From Ferrimonas pelagia (lineage in GTDB: Bacteria > Pseudomonadota > Gammaproteobacteria > Enterobacterales > Shewanellaceae), in assembly GCF_039543565.1 (NCBI RefSeq), contig NZ_BAABJZ010000104.1, positions 1 through 64,000 on the forward strand: a DNA stretch of 64,000 bases. The letters are read 5' to 3'. Position 1 is the stretch's first letter, and each line of letters opens with the position of its first letter. Shown here piece by piece: positions 40,636-49,718 of the stretch. Position numbers and translations under genes: made by a program. The notes under the pieces are model-generated. The model worked only from the letters and a program-made list of their open reading frames with translations, was not told the DNA's origin and ran no database searches.

Positions 40636-43236
40636 ATGAAACGATTGTTGCTAGGTGTGGCCATTTCGTCAGCGATGGGACTGGTGGGATGCAGTGGGGA
40701 CAGCCATCAGGACATCATCAACGACAGTGTGACGCCGGCACCGCTTTCGCGGATCGCGTTTGATCCTGGAAATGGTGTGCTTCCTCTGCCGAATGATCTC
40801 CTGTTCAATGGTACGCCGGACGGCACCTTGCAGATCCCAGGAGAGGTGGAGAGCGGCAATTATTTGGATCCCCAGATCGCATTGGGTGCCTTGGATGGCT
40901 GGTCCACTCTCATGCCGTTGAGCATTGAAATTATTCCAGGCAGCGAAGGTGTTACCTTGGATCCTGTCTCTGCCGAGGCACCAGGCTCCGTACGTGTCTT
41001 CAATGTGACCTTGGGCGGCCCTTTGTCTCCGGATCCCGAATGTACGGCCGCGCTCTTATTGAGCATCTGTAAGGTGGGCGAGGAGCTGATGTATGGAACG
41101 GACTTTGTCACCGTAGCCAGCGGCAACAGCGTTAACGTGGTGCCGATCCAGCCTTTGGCGCCGGTCACTAGTTATGCGGTGATCACCACTACTCAACTGA
41201 TGGACAGCGCCGGTCTGGAGATCGCGCCATCCACCAACTATGAACTGTTGAAACTGGATATCAACGAAGAGCCATTGGTTACGCCGGATCAGTTGTTCTT
41301 GCAGGACTTGGTCAATAACTATGAGACCAGCCTGGCTGCTGCTCACTCTGTCGATAAGGCCAATATTACCTACTCTGGCGTGTTTACCACGCAGTCGGTG
41401 CAGGATGTGGTGGCCACTACGGCGATGTTGATGGCGGATGGGCTGCAGCCAGATCCCCAAGTTTCGGTTTCACCGCTGTTTGCCCCCATGTGGTCTGTGG
41501 CTCCGACCCCCATAGGGATGACAGTGGCGGATCGTTTGGGCTTGAGGGTGGCCGATCCGACCTGCTCCGGTCAAGTGTGCGCGTTGGCGGATATGGCAGA
41601 TCTCTATACTGCTGAGCTGAGGCTGCCCTATCTGCAGGCCTTCCCGGTGGATAGTGACGACATCGCTGGTCGCTGGGGCGCGCTGGGTGACAGTCCGTTG
41701 GCGGTGATCCAAGCGCTGGAGGGGGATGGCCTGAGCATGGACGGATTTACAGCCCAGGCCCAGGCCCAGGGGATCGATCCGCAAGCAGCCTTGGTGGATC
41801 CAAGTTTGCTGGTTGGCGGCCAGTTTGTCTTGGATACCGGTGAGAGTGCCGGCATGCCAGTCGACGTCAATAAGCATTTGACCCGTTTTAATCCTGTGCC
41901 CAATCCCTGTGGTGGCGCAGCTCTGATGACCTGTCTTGGTGGGGGCCAGATCCGGGAATCCGTTCCTGTGCTGATCTCCATACCGGATCCGATTAAGCTC
42001 GCCGCTTTCTACGCGTTACAGGGGAATCCAAACTGGACGCCGCCGGCAACCGGTTGGCCGGTTTCCATTAATCTTCATGGCCTTGGAGGCACAAAGGAGA
42101 CGACACTGGCCGTTGCGGGGGCGTACACGGCTGCGGGGATCGCCACCGTCAGCATCGATATGCCACTGCATGGTGAGCGTTCCAAGTTGCTTAATGCAAC
42201 GACAGGTGCTTTTGAAGTGTCTGCAACGGACAGCAGCCTGAACGACTTGTTCCCAGGTTTTAACCTGTTTGATAATGGCAATCCGCTGAACTTTGTAAAT
42301 ATTGCCAGCTCATTGACCGTGAGAGATAACTTTCGCCAGGGGATCATTGATAACCTGGGGTTGCGCTTGGCATTGACTGCATTGGTGTCTCAGCAGGTCG
42401 CCATGTCTCAGGCTCCGATTTTTGATTTGAGCCGAGTCAGCCTCCAGGGCTTGAGTTTGGGAGGTATCGTTGGCACCTCCGTCACTGCGTACGCTAACAG
42501 CTTTGACGCTGGCGAAAGTCTCAACCCTTATGCATTTGCGAATGCCAGTCTGGTAGCACCTGCCGGTGGCCTGGCGGGAGCGTTTGCCGGTTCGGCAGCT
42601 TTTCGACCTCAGCTGGAAGCTGAGCTCATTGCTCAGCTCTCAATTGTTGATCCGGAAACCGGTATCTCTCCCTTGGTTGAGTTGATGATGGTCGCTGCTC
42701 CAGACTGCGTGGTCGATGGCGTATTACTTGATATCCCAGAGTGTGATGCGGCAGTACTCGCAGCGCTTGATGCGGTAGTGATCCCACCCTTTGCTTTAGC
42801 GGTACAAACCGCCGTTGATGCAATGGATCCGATCAATCATGCGGCACAATTGGTGGCGACCGGGGCGCCGGTGCACCTGGTTGAGATCGTCGGTGATGAG
42901 AGCCTCGGCGGGACCAATCCTGGGGATCAGACATTGCCCAATTCTGTGACGAGCTTCCCGCTGTCTGGGACAGAGCCGCTGATCGCCGCCTTAGGCTTGC
43001 CGGCTGTCACGGAGACCACTTTCTTATCAAGCCCCGAGCGGGTAAGTGGGGCGGTTCGTTTTAGCAAGGGACATCACAGTTCATTGATCACTCCGGATAC
43101 TGAAATTTCCGGGATCGATCCGGTCGAGTCCTTACGAGCCACGGTTGAGATGCAGACTCAGGTGGTTGAGCACGCACGGACGCTGGGGCGGAGCATTAAG
43201 ATCAACGATCCGGGCGTGATACTCGGCGCGCAATAG
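40636..43236 (+). CDS. VolA/Pla-1/Cef family surface lipoprotein lipase
   Basis: An 866-residue lipoprotein. The signal peptide MKRLLLGVAISSAMGLVGC ends in a lipobox with Cys at 19. DSVTPAPLSRIAFDPGNGVLPLPNDLLFNGTPDGT is the diagnostic N-terminal block of VolA-type extracellular lipases. The alpha/beta-hydrolase nucleophile elbow is SLQGLSLGGIVGT (Ser near 607), and FSKGHHSSLITP near the C-terminus likely carries the catalytic His. Vibrio VolA is a surface-exposed lysophospholipase that supplies fatty acids. The ATG at 40636 has GGGAG six bases upstream; an earlier GTG gives a non-signal extension. Confidence 0.87.
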   Translation: MKRLLLGVAISSAMGLVGCSGDSHQDIINDSVTPAPLSRIAFDPGNGVLPLPNDLLFNGTPDGTLQIPGEVESGNYLDPQIALGALDGWSTLMPLSIEIIPGSEGVTLDPVSAEAPGSVRVFNVTLGGPLSPDPECTAALLLSICKVGEELMYGTDFVTVASGNSVNVVPIQPLAPVTSYAVITTTQLMDSAGLEIAPSTNYELLKLDINEEPLVTPDQLFLQDLVNNYETSLAAAHSVDKANITYSGVFTTQSVQDVVATTAMLMADGLQPDPQVSVSPLFAPMWSVAPTPIGMTVADRLGLRVADPTCSGQVCALADMADLYTAELRLPYLQAFPVDSDDIAGRWGALGDSPLAVIQALEGDGLSMDGFTAQAQAQGIDPQAALVDPSLLVGGQFVLDTGESAGMPVDVNKHLTRFNPVPNPCGGAALMTCLGGGQIRESVPVLISIPDPIKLAAFYALQGNPNWTPPATGWPVSINLHGLGGTKETTLAVAGAYTAAGIATVSIDMPLHGERSKLLNATTGAFEVSATDSSLNDLFPGFNLFDNGNPLNFVNIASSLTVRDNFRQGIIDNLGLRLALTALVSQQVAMSQAPIFDLSRVSLQGLSLGGIVGTSVTAYANSFDAGESLNPYAFANASLVAPAGGLAGAFAGSAAFRPQLEAELIAQLSIVDPETGISPLVELMMVAAPDCVVDGVLLDIPECDAAVLAALDAVVIPPFALAVQTAVDAMDPINHAAQLVATGAPVHLVEIVGDESLGGTNPGDQTLPNSVTSFPLSGTEPLIAALGLPAVTETTFLSSPERVSGAVRFSKGHHSSLITPDTEISGIDPVESLRATVEMQTQVVEHARTLGRSIKINDPGVILGAQ

Positions 43237-43252
43237 TCTGAACTTGAACGGT

Positions 43253-43276
43253 AGCCCGGCAAATGCCGGGCTTTTT
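43253..43276 (+). terminator. Terminator after the lipase gene
   Basis: AGCCCGGC (43253-43260) and GCCGGGCT (43265-43272) pair around AAAT, followed by TTTTC, 16 bases past the stop. Confidence 0.9.
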
Positions 43277-43338
43277 CATTTCTCTCGGTATTGGCCTTTG
43301 GATACACTAGAGCGGTATTTCAATTTTGGGAGAGAACC

Positions 43339-44373
43339 TTGGAGTTTCTATACGAATATGGCCTGTTTTTGGCCAAAGCCGTAACGCTGGTGGCGGCGGC
43401 CGGGGCCATTATCGTGCTGGCGGCCGCGGCAGGTAAGAGTGCAAAGAGCAATAAGGGCAGCTTGAAGCTTCATGATCTGTCAGAAACGCTGGAAGGCTAC
43501 CAGCATCAGCTTGAGTCAGAGCTGTTGAGTGAAGAGCAGCTAAAGGCCAAGGCGAAAGCGCGTAAGGCTGAGGAAAAAGCCAAGCAGAAAGCGCAAAAAG
43601 CGGATAAAGATAAGGGGCGGGATGGCCGCCTGTTTGTGATCGAATTTAAAGCCGGTATCGATGCGGCGCAGGTGGCTTGTCTGCGTGAAGAGATCACCGC
43701 CTTACTGCTGGTGGCTGAGTCGAAGGATGAGGTGCTGGTTAAGGTCGAAAGTGGTGGCGGGATGGTGCACGCGTATGGCTTGGCTTCCAGTCAGCTAGCG
43801 CGGATCCGCGATGCTGGGATCCCACTCACCATCGCCGTCGATAAGGTGGCGGCCAGTGGCGGTTATATGATGGCGTGCGTAGCGGATAAGATCATCGCAG
43901 CGCCCTTCTCTATCATTGGCTCCATCGGTGTGATCGCACAGGTGCCAAACTTCAATAAGTTGCTGAAGAAAAACGACATTGATTTTGAGCAGCACACCGC
44001 CGGCGAGTTTAAACGCACCCTGACCCTGTTTGGAGAGAATACCGAGGAGGCGCGCGTTAAGTTCCAGCAAGAGTTGGAGCACACTCACGAGCTGTTTAAA
44101 CAGTTTGTCAGCCAATACCGGCCAGAACTGGAGCTGAGCAAGGTCGCGACCGGAGAGCACTGGTTTGGTACGCAGGCTTTGGAGCTAGGTCTGGTCGATG
44201 TGCTGCAAACCTCTGATGATTACGTGATGCAGCAGTCTAAGCAGAAGAGCGTGACTCAGTTGCAGTACGTTGAGAAAAAGAATCTGGCAAAGCGATTCGG
44301 CAAGGGAGCCGAATCGACCCTGGAAGCCGTTGCTTTGAAGCTGGCTGAGATGGGTCAATCCGTTAAGCGCTAA
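43339..44373 (+). CDS. sohB: S49 family inner-membrane serine peptidase SohB
   Basis: A 344-residue SppA-like protease. The N-terminal membrane anchor FLYEYGLFLAKAVTLVAAAGAIIVLA matches E. coli SohB (MELLSEYGLFLAKIVTVV). A charged coiled region follows (SEEQLKAKAKARKAEEKAKQ). The catalytic core is VESGGGMVHAYGLASSQL and IAVDKVAASGGYMMACVADKIIAAP, with the Ser and Lys dyad. The TTG at 43339 is preferred because it starts exactly as homologues do and GGGAGAG precedes it; a TTG 48 bases earlier would add residues unlike any SohB. Confidence 0.9.
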   Translation: MEFLYEYGLFLAKAVTLVAAAGAIIVLAAAAGKSAKSNKGSLKLHDLSETLEGYQHQLESELLSEEQLKAKAKARKAEEKAKQKAQKADKDKGRDGRLFVIEFKAGIDAAQVACLREEITALLLVAESKDEVLVKVESGGGMVHAYGLASSQLARIRDAGIPLTIAVDKVAASGGYMMACVADKIIAAPFSIIGSIGVIAQVPNFNKLLKKNDIDFEQHTAGEFKRTLTLFGENTEEARVKFQQELEHTHELFKQFVSQYRPELELSKVATGEHWFGTQALELGLVDVLQTSDDYVMQQSKQKSVTQLQYVEKKNLAKRFGKGAESTLEAVALKLAEMGQSVKR

Positions 44374-44388
44374 GCTTCCTCAATGTCT

Positions 44389-44422
44389 AAGCCCTGCATT
44401 GGTAACAATGCAGGGCTTTTTT
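44389..44422 (+). terminator. Terminator after sohB
   Basis: AAGCCCTGCATT (44389-44400) and AATGCAGGGCTT (44407-44418) form a perfect 12-bp stem around GGTAAC, followed by TTTTG. Confidence 0.93.
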
Positions 44423-44780
44423 GTCTCAGGTTGGGTCGGGTCGGGCCGGAACGGATAAAGGGCGGACGTGGCAAAGTCTGATGGGGTGAAGTCGATCGAC
44501 TGAGCCGTAACGCGCGGCTTTTGCCTTTTACCATCAACTCTGGTGTTGTGGATTGCAAAGTCACATGCGTTGTTGCGCTCGGCTGGCTAGCTCGACGGTG
44601 GGATCCTGAAATAGTGGAGTCAATGTCAGCGAGGGGGGCGTGGTAAAGAGTGAGGGAGCGAGAGCGGCGGCTCTGCCGAATGACTTTAGGAGCACGGAGG
44701 AGCGATTGTGAAGGGCATGGTTATAACGACGGTGGCGCAGTTCGGCTGTTGAAGGCGACGTTGACCGGAGTGCCGGGCGT
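44423..44780. other. Intergenic region between sohB and the dicarboxylate symporter gene
   Basis: I see no supported gene in these 358 bases. A 14-codon plus-strand frame at 44708-44752 (GTG start) has a strikingly good SD (GGAGG), but its product is too short to judge. Minus-strand frames of 64 and 87 codons have no recognisable features. Confidence 0.4.
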
Positions 44781-44806
44781 AAAAAAGGCAGCTTTTCAGC
44801 TGCCTT
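44781..44806 (-). terminator. Terminator after the dicarboxylate/glutamate symporter gene
   Basis: AAGGCAGCT (44785-44793) and AGCTGCCTT (44798-44806) pair around TTTC. On the minus strand TTTTTT follows. Confidence 0.88.
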
Positions 44807-44830
44807 CGGATCACTCTGAGTCAATAACGC

Positions 44831-46120
44831 TTACGCGGTTTTCAGCTGACCACTGGTGTTTGGATCGTTGTAGATCGCCGGGTCAAAGTCCTCTTCGGAC
44901 TTGGCCACAATCACAGAAACGGCGGTGTCGCCAGTGACGTTAACTGCGGTGCGTACCATATCCAGCAAGCGGTCAACGCCCAGGATCAGTGCGATACCTT
45001 CCACTGGCAAGCCAACTTGTTGCAGTACCATGGCCAGCATGATCAGGCCGACGCCTGGAACACCGGCGGTGCCGATAGAAGCCAAGGTTGCCGTTAGGAT
45101 AACCATCAGCATGTCAGCAAATGACAAGTCGATGCCAAACACCTGGGCAATAAAGATGGTGGCAACACCTTGCATGATTGCGGTGCCATCCATGTTGACT
45201 GTAGAGCCCAGTGGTAGGGTGAAAGAGCCAACGCGGTTATTAACGCCAAGGTTCTTTTCTGCGTTATCCATGGTGATCGGCAAGGTTGCCGCAGAGCTGG
45301 CGGTAGAGAATGCGTACATCTGTACCGGCAGCATTTTCTTAAGGAAGGTGATTGGGTTCTGACCTGCCAATACACTCAGCAACAGTGGGTAGACCACTAG
45401 TGCATGAACGATCAGTACACCCAAGACAACGAAGAAATACTTCAATACAGAGGTGAATGCATCGGCTTCCAAGGTCATGGTTAGCTTGGCGATCAAACCA
45501 AACACACCGTAAGGGGCCAAGATCATCACGATGTTGACGATCTTCAGGACCACATCGTTCAGCTCGTTAAACAAGGAACGTACTTGGGCGGTTTTTTCAC
45601 CCAGTTGGGCGATGGCGAAACCGAAGATAATGGCAAATACGATGATTTGCAGCATGTTGCCTTCGACCATGGCTGCCAGAGGGTTACGTGGTACCAGATC
45701 GATCACGACCTGTGCCAGAGAGGGCGCTTCTTTTGCGGCGAAGGCCATCTCTTCCTGCTGTAGTGACGCGTTACCCGGGTGGATCAGGATAGCTGCGGCC
45801 ATTGCCAGGGAGATGGCGATGGCGGTGGTCAACAGGTACAGGGCGACGGTTTTGCCACCGAGGCGACCCAGCTTGCTCGGATCGGACAGGTTGCAGGTAC
45901 CGCAAACCAAAGAGATAAAGACTAGTGGGACCACCAGCATTCGCAAGGCGGATACAAAGATCGAGCCCAGAACATTAAAGATCCCGTCGGTAAAAATGGT
46001 TTGTACCAGTTCATTGCCAGGCAGCAGGTTGCGCAACATCAAAGCGACGGCACACCCGAAGAACATTCCTAGCAGGATCTGGGTGGTTAGGCCCATTTTC
46101 TTAGTGGAATTTAAGCTCAT
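44831..46120 (-). CDS. Dicarboxylate/amino acid:cation symporter (DAACS, GltP/DctA type)
   Basis: A 429-residue elevator-type carrier with eight membrane helices and two hairpins. FVSALRMLVVPLVFISLVCGTCNLSD is the TM3-TM4 region, and FSTASSAATLPITMDNAEKNLGV is hairpin HP1 with its Ser-rich tip. FTLPLGSTVNMDGTAIMQGVATIFIAQ contains the NMDG Na+/substrate site. SIGTAGVPGVGLIMLAMVL is HP2, and DRLLDMVRTAVNVTGDTA is TM8 with the substrate-binding Asp and Asn. The TM8 Arg of DMVRTAVN is in the position selecting acidic substrates (glutamate, aspartate or C4-dicarboxylates). AAGGAAG precedes the ATG. Confidence 0.92.
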   Translation of the reverse strand: MSLNSTKKMGLTTQILLGMFFGCAVALMLRNLLPGNELVQTIFTDGIFNVLGSIFVSALRMLVVPLVFISLVCGTCNLSDPSKLGRLGGKTVALYLLTTAIAISLAMAAAILIHPGNASLQQEEMAFAAKEAPSLAQVVIDLVPRNPLAAMVEGNMLQIIVFAIIFGFAIAQLGEKTAQVRSLFNELNDVVLKIVNIVMILAPYGVFGLIAKLTMTLEADAFTSVLKYFFVVLGVLIVHALVVYPLLLSVLAGQNPITFLKKMLPVQMYAFSTASSAATLPITMDNAEKNLGVNNRVGSFTLPLGSTVNMDGTAIMQGVATIFIAQVFGIDLSFADMLMVILTATLASIGTAGVPGVGLIMLAMVLQQVGLPVEGIALILGVDRLLDMVRTAVNVTGDTAVSVIVAKSEEDFDPAIYNDPNTSGQLKTA

Positions 46121-46336
46121 ATAACTTCCTTTGCAGATTTTATCGTTTTTCTAATGGCCGATAGCCTATCAGGAAGGGGGTGCAACAAAAAAGAGGCTTT
46201 TTGCATAACTTTATAGGTGGGGTTTGCTGTCGCGCTACCAGTGTGGTGCTGGTGTGAAAAGTTGGTGTCTATTGGGTGGCTTGGTGGTAGCTTTAGGGTT
46301 GTGTGATTTGGATGATTTTGTGGCATGGAGTCGCTA

Positions 46337-49300
46337 ATGGGTTGTTTTTATCGGTTGTTCTTTGCGCTATTTGGCATGGTCATGCTGGCAGCGTGTAGTG
46401 GCGGAGGGAGCTTGGATAGCTCCGGATCGGATCTGGGGGATGGAGGGGACACTGGAAGTGGCGGCGACAGCTACCAGATCAGCGTGGTGCTACTGGATGC
46501 CAATGAACAAGGAGCCACTCAAGTCACCACAGAACAGCCGTTACAGGTGAAGGCAACGCTGCAAGGCCCAACGTCGGCTCAGCAGGTTTTGATGTTTTCT
46601 CTGAGTGGGCCCGGCGCGCTGTCGGTTGATAGCAAGCTGACCGATGGCAATGGGGTCGCAGAAGTTCAGCTCATCGCTGGTGCTTTGTCTGGTGCAGGTA
46701 CGCTGACGGTTACCTTTGAGTCAGAGAGCGAAAGCTATGTTGGCTCTGTGAATTATGAAGTTATGGCGGGTGCCATTGGCGTGCCGACCATTTCGCTTGA
46801 GCTGTATGATCTGCAAGGTGAGCCCATCCAGATCGTCTCTCAGGATGAGCCGGGAAAACTGCAAGCCAATGTCACTTTGGATGGAGAGCCGCTTCCGGAT
46901 CAATTTGTAGCATTTTCTGTCGATCCGGTGGGCGTGATAAACCCATCGCTAGGCACCGCGATCTCGGACAGCAGCGGTGCTGCGCACGTTACGCTGTTAC
47001 CAGGTGAACAAGCCGGTGGCTCGATGGCGACGGCTCGGTTCAGCTACGACGGCAAGGACTATACCGATAGTTTTGCTTTTACTACGGCCGGTGACGCGCC
47101 ACCGCAGTCGGGCTCTGACGGGAATATGCTGACTGTAGAGCTGCTGGACTCGATTGCCGGCAGCGCTATCAGCACGATATCGGCGGACCAGCCGGGCTTT
47201 ATTCGCGTCACGCTAAAAGACAACCAACAGCAGGTACTCGCTGGAGAAGTGGTGAGTTTCACCAGTACGCTAGGCAATCTGCTGCCGGCTTTCGGCACCG
47301 CACTGACTGACAGTAATGGTGTGGCTACCATGGCGTTGGAAGCCGGTAGTATTGAAGGGGCTGGTGAGGTTACGGCGAACTATCGTGGTACCGAGGAGAG
47401 TCTGGGGTTCATCACACTAGGCGATGTGATCGATCCGGACACCTTAGTGCCTCACATCGCGTTCGATATCTATGATTGCCATCAAGCGCCGGGCTGGGAC
47501 CGCACATTGCGCAACTTCTCTGCGTGTGAAACGACCGACAATATCACTAATACCGAGTCGGGCGTGATCGGTGTCACTGTGACTCAGGCGGGGGGCAGCC
47601 AGCCATTGCAACAAGCGCTGGTTTTGGGCGTGACGACACTGGGTGGGATCAGTCCAACTGCTGGTACTGCAGTGACCAACAGTGACGGAGTCGCCATCTT
47701 GGATCTGTACGCCAATGGCGATGTTGGCGCGGGGGAGATCACTGTCTCGACGGGAGGGCAGAGTGCAACGAAGGCGTTTGAGATAGGCCGCGTTGATGTC
47801 AAATTGGCGTTGGCCACCACCATTGGGGACTCGGTTTTGCCAGCTGGCGGCACGACGGTAGTAACGGTGGAAGTTTTGAATCAGGATGATACCCCAGCAT
47901 TAGGTCAGCCGTTTGAGATTGAGCTCGGTTCAGACTGCCTGTTTGCAGGCAGTGCGGTGATAGATAGCCCGGTATCGACGATTGCTGGCGTGGCGCAGGC
48001 AACATATCGTGCAATGGGATGCAGTGGAACGGACACCATCACCGCAACGGCATTGACTGGGGGAACCACCGTTAGCAATGCCACCACCATTGAAGTGGCT
48101 GATGCGGGTGTGGGGTCGATCCAATACGTGTCGGTGTCAGAAAAACTGTTGGCGCTTAAAGGCAGTGGCGGTATCGCTGGCACAGGCCAGCGTACGGAGT
48201 CGTCTGTGGTGACCTTTAAGCTGCTGGATAGTTCGGGCGCGGCGGTGGAGAACGCCTTGGTGTGTTTTGAGCTGGCAACGGATGTCGGCGGTATTACACT
48301 GTTCCCGGATCCGACCGCGGCAGAGTTGAGTCACTGCAGCAATATTCAAGGGACTGCTCTGGGCAAGTATGGCTACGGTTATTCCAATGGGGACGGTGAA
48401 GTCTTTGCGACCGTGAATGCTGGATCTGTGCCGACGCCGGTGAAGGTTTTCGCTATGTGGACCGACGGCACGGACATCATTTCCAATGTTTCGGATGAGA
48501 TGGTGATCAGCACAGGCCTAGCTGATCAAAACAGCTTCTCCGTCTCGGTTTCATTATTTAACCCAGAAGGCTGGAGTCACGATAATGAGCTGGTGAGTGT
48601 GAATGCACTTGCCGCCGATCACTTTAATAATCCTGTCCCTGATGGAACGATCGTCAGTTTTTGGGCTGAAGGCGGAGCCGTTGATGCATCTTGTGAGACG
48701 GGCCCGAAGGACGCTCGTCCTAATCCGCTAGGCGGTTGTTCGGTTGAGTGGCGCAGCCAAAACCCTCGTCCTTTTGTGGAAGCACGTGGACAAGTCGTGT
48801 CAGATGAGATCTGCCGTAACCCGGATAACTTAGGAAGCATTGCTCCGCCGTGTTTGGTGGACGGTGGTTCTGGCAGTTATGTTCCAGAGGCGATTGATGA
48901 ACCCCGCTACGGCCGCGCCACGGTGTTGGCTTATGCGATCGGAGAGGAGAGTTTTGTCGACTTAAACGGCAATGGGCAGTTCGACTCGGCTGAGTTGTCG
49001 ACGGTGACGGATCTGTCAGAAGCTTTTCGTGACGATAACGAGGATGGCCAGTTCCGAGACCACGATGTGGATGGGGTTAACCCCTCTGGCTTGGTGCCGG
49101 CTGGGGCGATCAACGAAGAGTTTGTGGACTTTAACCGCGATGGCAGCTTTAACGGGAAAGATGGCTTATACACCGGCTTGTTATGCCACGAAGACTCCAC
49201 GGCAGATTGTGTGGATACGGGGGTAGATGGCGGTTATGCGCAAATCGATGTGCGCCGGTCGGTAACGATTGTCATGTCAGGAAGCTGGCCATACGGCAAG

Positions 49301-49642
49301 CTCACCCGCGATGGGCTGGTGTTGGATGGAAGTGATGAGGTGGATCTGACAACGGCAACCGGAGATCCCAGTCAGACATTGCGCCTTTATTTGACGGATC
49401 TGAACAACAATCCGCTGCCGTTTGGAACGACCATTGAAGCGACAACCAGCAACGGTGAGTTGAGCGTTGGCAGCAGCTACACCTTTCCTAACATAGCAAC
49501 GATGACCCCATTGGCGTTTGTGTTTGTGTTGGAGCGGGAGACTACTCCAAACGAAAAGACGGACGGAACCTTGTTGATCACAGTACAAACCCCGAAGGGG
49601 AGTCCGAGAACCTTTACTCTCGCTGTGCGTGATGATGGGTAG
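46337..49642 (+). CDS. Large lipoprotein with repeated bacterial Ig-like (Big_1) domains and EF-hand-like loops
   Basis: A 1101-residue lipoprotein. Signal peptide and lipobox are MVMLAAC followed by a Gly/Ser/Asp-rich linker. From about residue 60 to 620 come at least five invasin-type Ig repeats, recognisable by GTLTVTFE / GAGEVTANYRG / GAGEITVSTGG ends and by ITxxQPxxxxVTL.D...PL openings. Residues about 850-960 hold three Asp-rich loops (DLNGNGQFDSAE, DDNEDGQFRDHD, DFNRDGSFNGKD) of EF-hand/dockerin type. The ATG at 46337 is preferred as GGAG lies six bases upstream. Likely outer-membrane or surface attached; ligand unknown. Confidence 0.82.
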   Translation: MGCFYRLFFALFGMVMLAACSGGGSLDSSGSDLGDGGDTGSGGDSYQISVVLLDANEQGATQVTTEQPLQVKATLQGPTSAQQVLMFSLSGPGALSVDSKLTDGNGVAEVQLIAGALSGAGTLTVTFESESESYVGSVNYEVMAGAIGVPTISLELYDLQGEPIQIVSQDEPGKLQANVTLDGEPLPDQFVAFSVDPVGVINPSLGTAISDSSGAAHVTLLPGEQAGGSMATARFSYDGKDYTDSFAFTTAGDAPPQSGSDGNMLTVELLDSIAGSAISTISADQPGFIRVTLKDNQQQVLAGEVVSFTSTLGNLLPAFGTALTDSNGVATMALEAGSIEGAGEVTANYRGTEESLGFITLGDVIDPDTLVPHIAFDIYDCHQAPGWDRTLRNFSACETTDNITNTESGVIGVTVTQAGGSQPLQQALVLGVTTLGGISPTAGTAVTNSDGVAILDLYANGDVGAGEITVSTGGQSATKAFEIGRVDVKLALATTIGDSVLPAGGTTVVTVEVLNQDDTPALGQPFEIELGSDCLFAGSAVIDSPVSTIAGVAQATYRAMGCSGTDTITATALTGGTTVSNATTIEVADAGVGSIQYVSVSEKLLALKGSGGIAGTGQRTESSVVTFKLLDSSGAAVENALVCFELATDVGGITLFPDPTAAELSHCSNIQGTALGKYGYGYSNGDGEVFATVNAGSVPTPVKVFAMWTDGTDIISNVSDEMVISTGLADQNSFSVSVSLFNPEGWSHDNELVSVNALAADHFNNPVPDGTIVSFWAEGGAVDASCETGPKDARPNPLGGCSVEWRSQNPRPFVEARGQVVSDEICRNPDNLGSIAPPCLVDGGSGSYVPEAIDEPRYGRATVLAYAIGEESFVDLNGNGQFDSAELSTVTDLSEAFRDDNEDGQFRDHDVDGVNPSGLVPAGAINEEFVDFNRDGSFNGKDGLYTGLLCHEDSTADCVDTGVDGGYAQIDVRRSVTIVMSGSWPYGKLTRDGLVLDGSDEVDLTTATGDPSQTLRLYLTDLNNNPLPFGTTIEATTSNGELSVGSSYTFPNIATMTPLAFVFVLERETTPNEKTDGTLLITVQTPKGSPRTFTLAVRDDG

Positions 49643-49660
49643 GCGGAAGCGATAAGTAAG

Positions 49661-49690
49661 AAGGGCCAGCGATCGCTGGCCCTTCCTTTT
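49661..49690. terminator. Terminator shared by the Ig-like lipoprotein gene and astB
   Basis: AAGGGCCAGC (49661-49670) and GCTGGCCCTT (49675-49684) form a 10-bp stem around GATC, followed by CCTTTT. It lies between two convergent genes. Confidence 0.85.
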
Positions 49691-49718
49691 ACCTATGACA
49701 TCGGCGGGTGATGGTCGG

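Noticed and set aside
44708..44752. 14-codon GTG frame with a perfect SD between sohB and the symporter gene
   Set aside because: Too short to distinguish from chance; no terminator or conserved feature follows.
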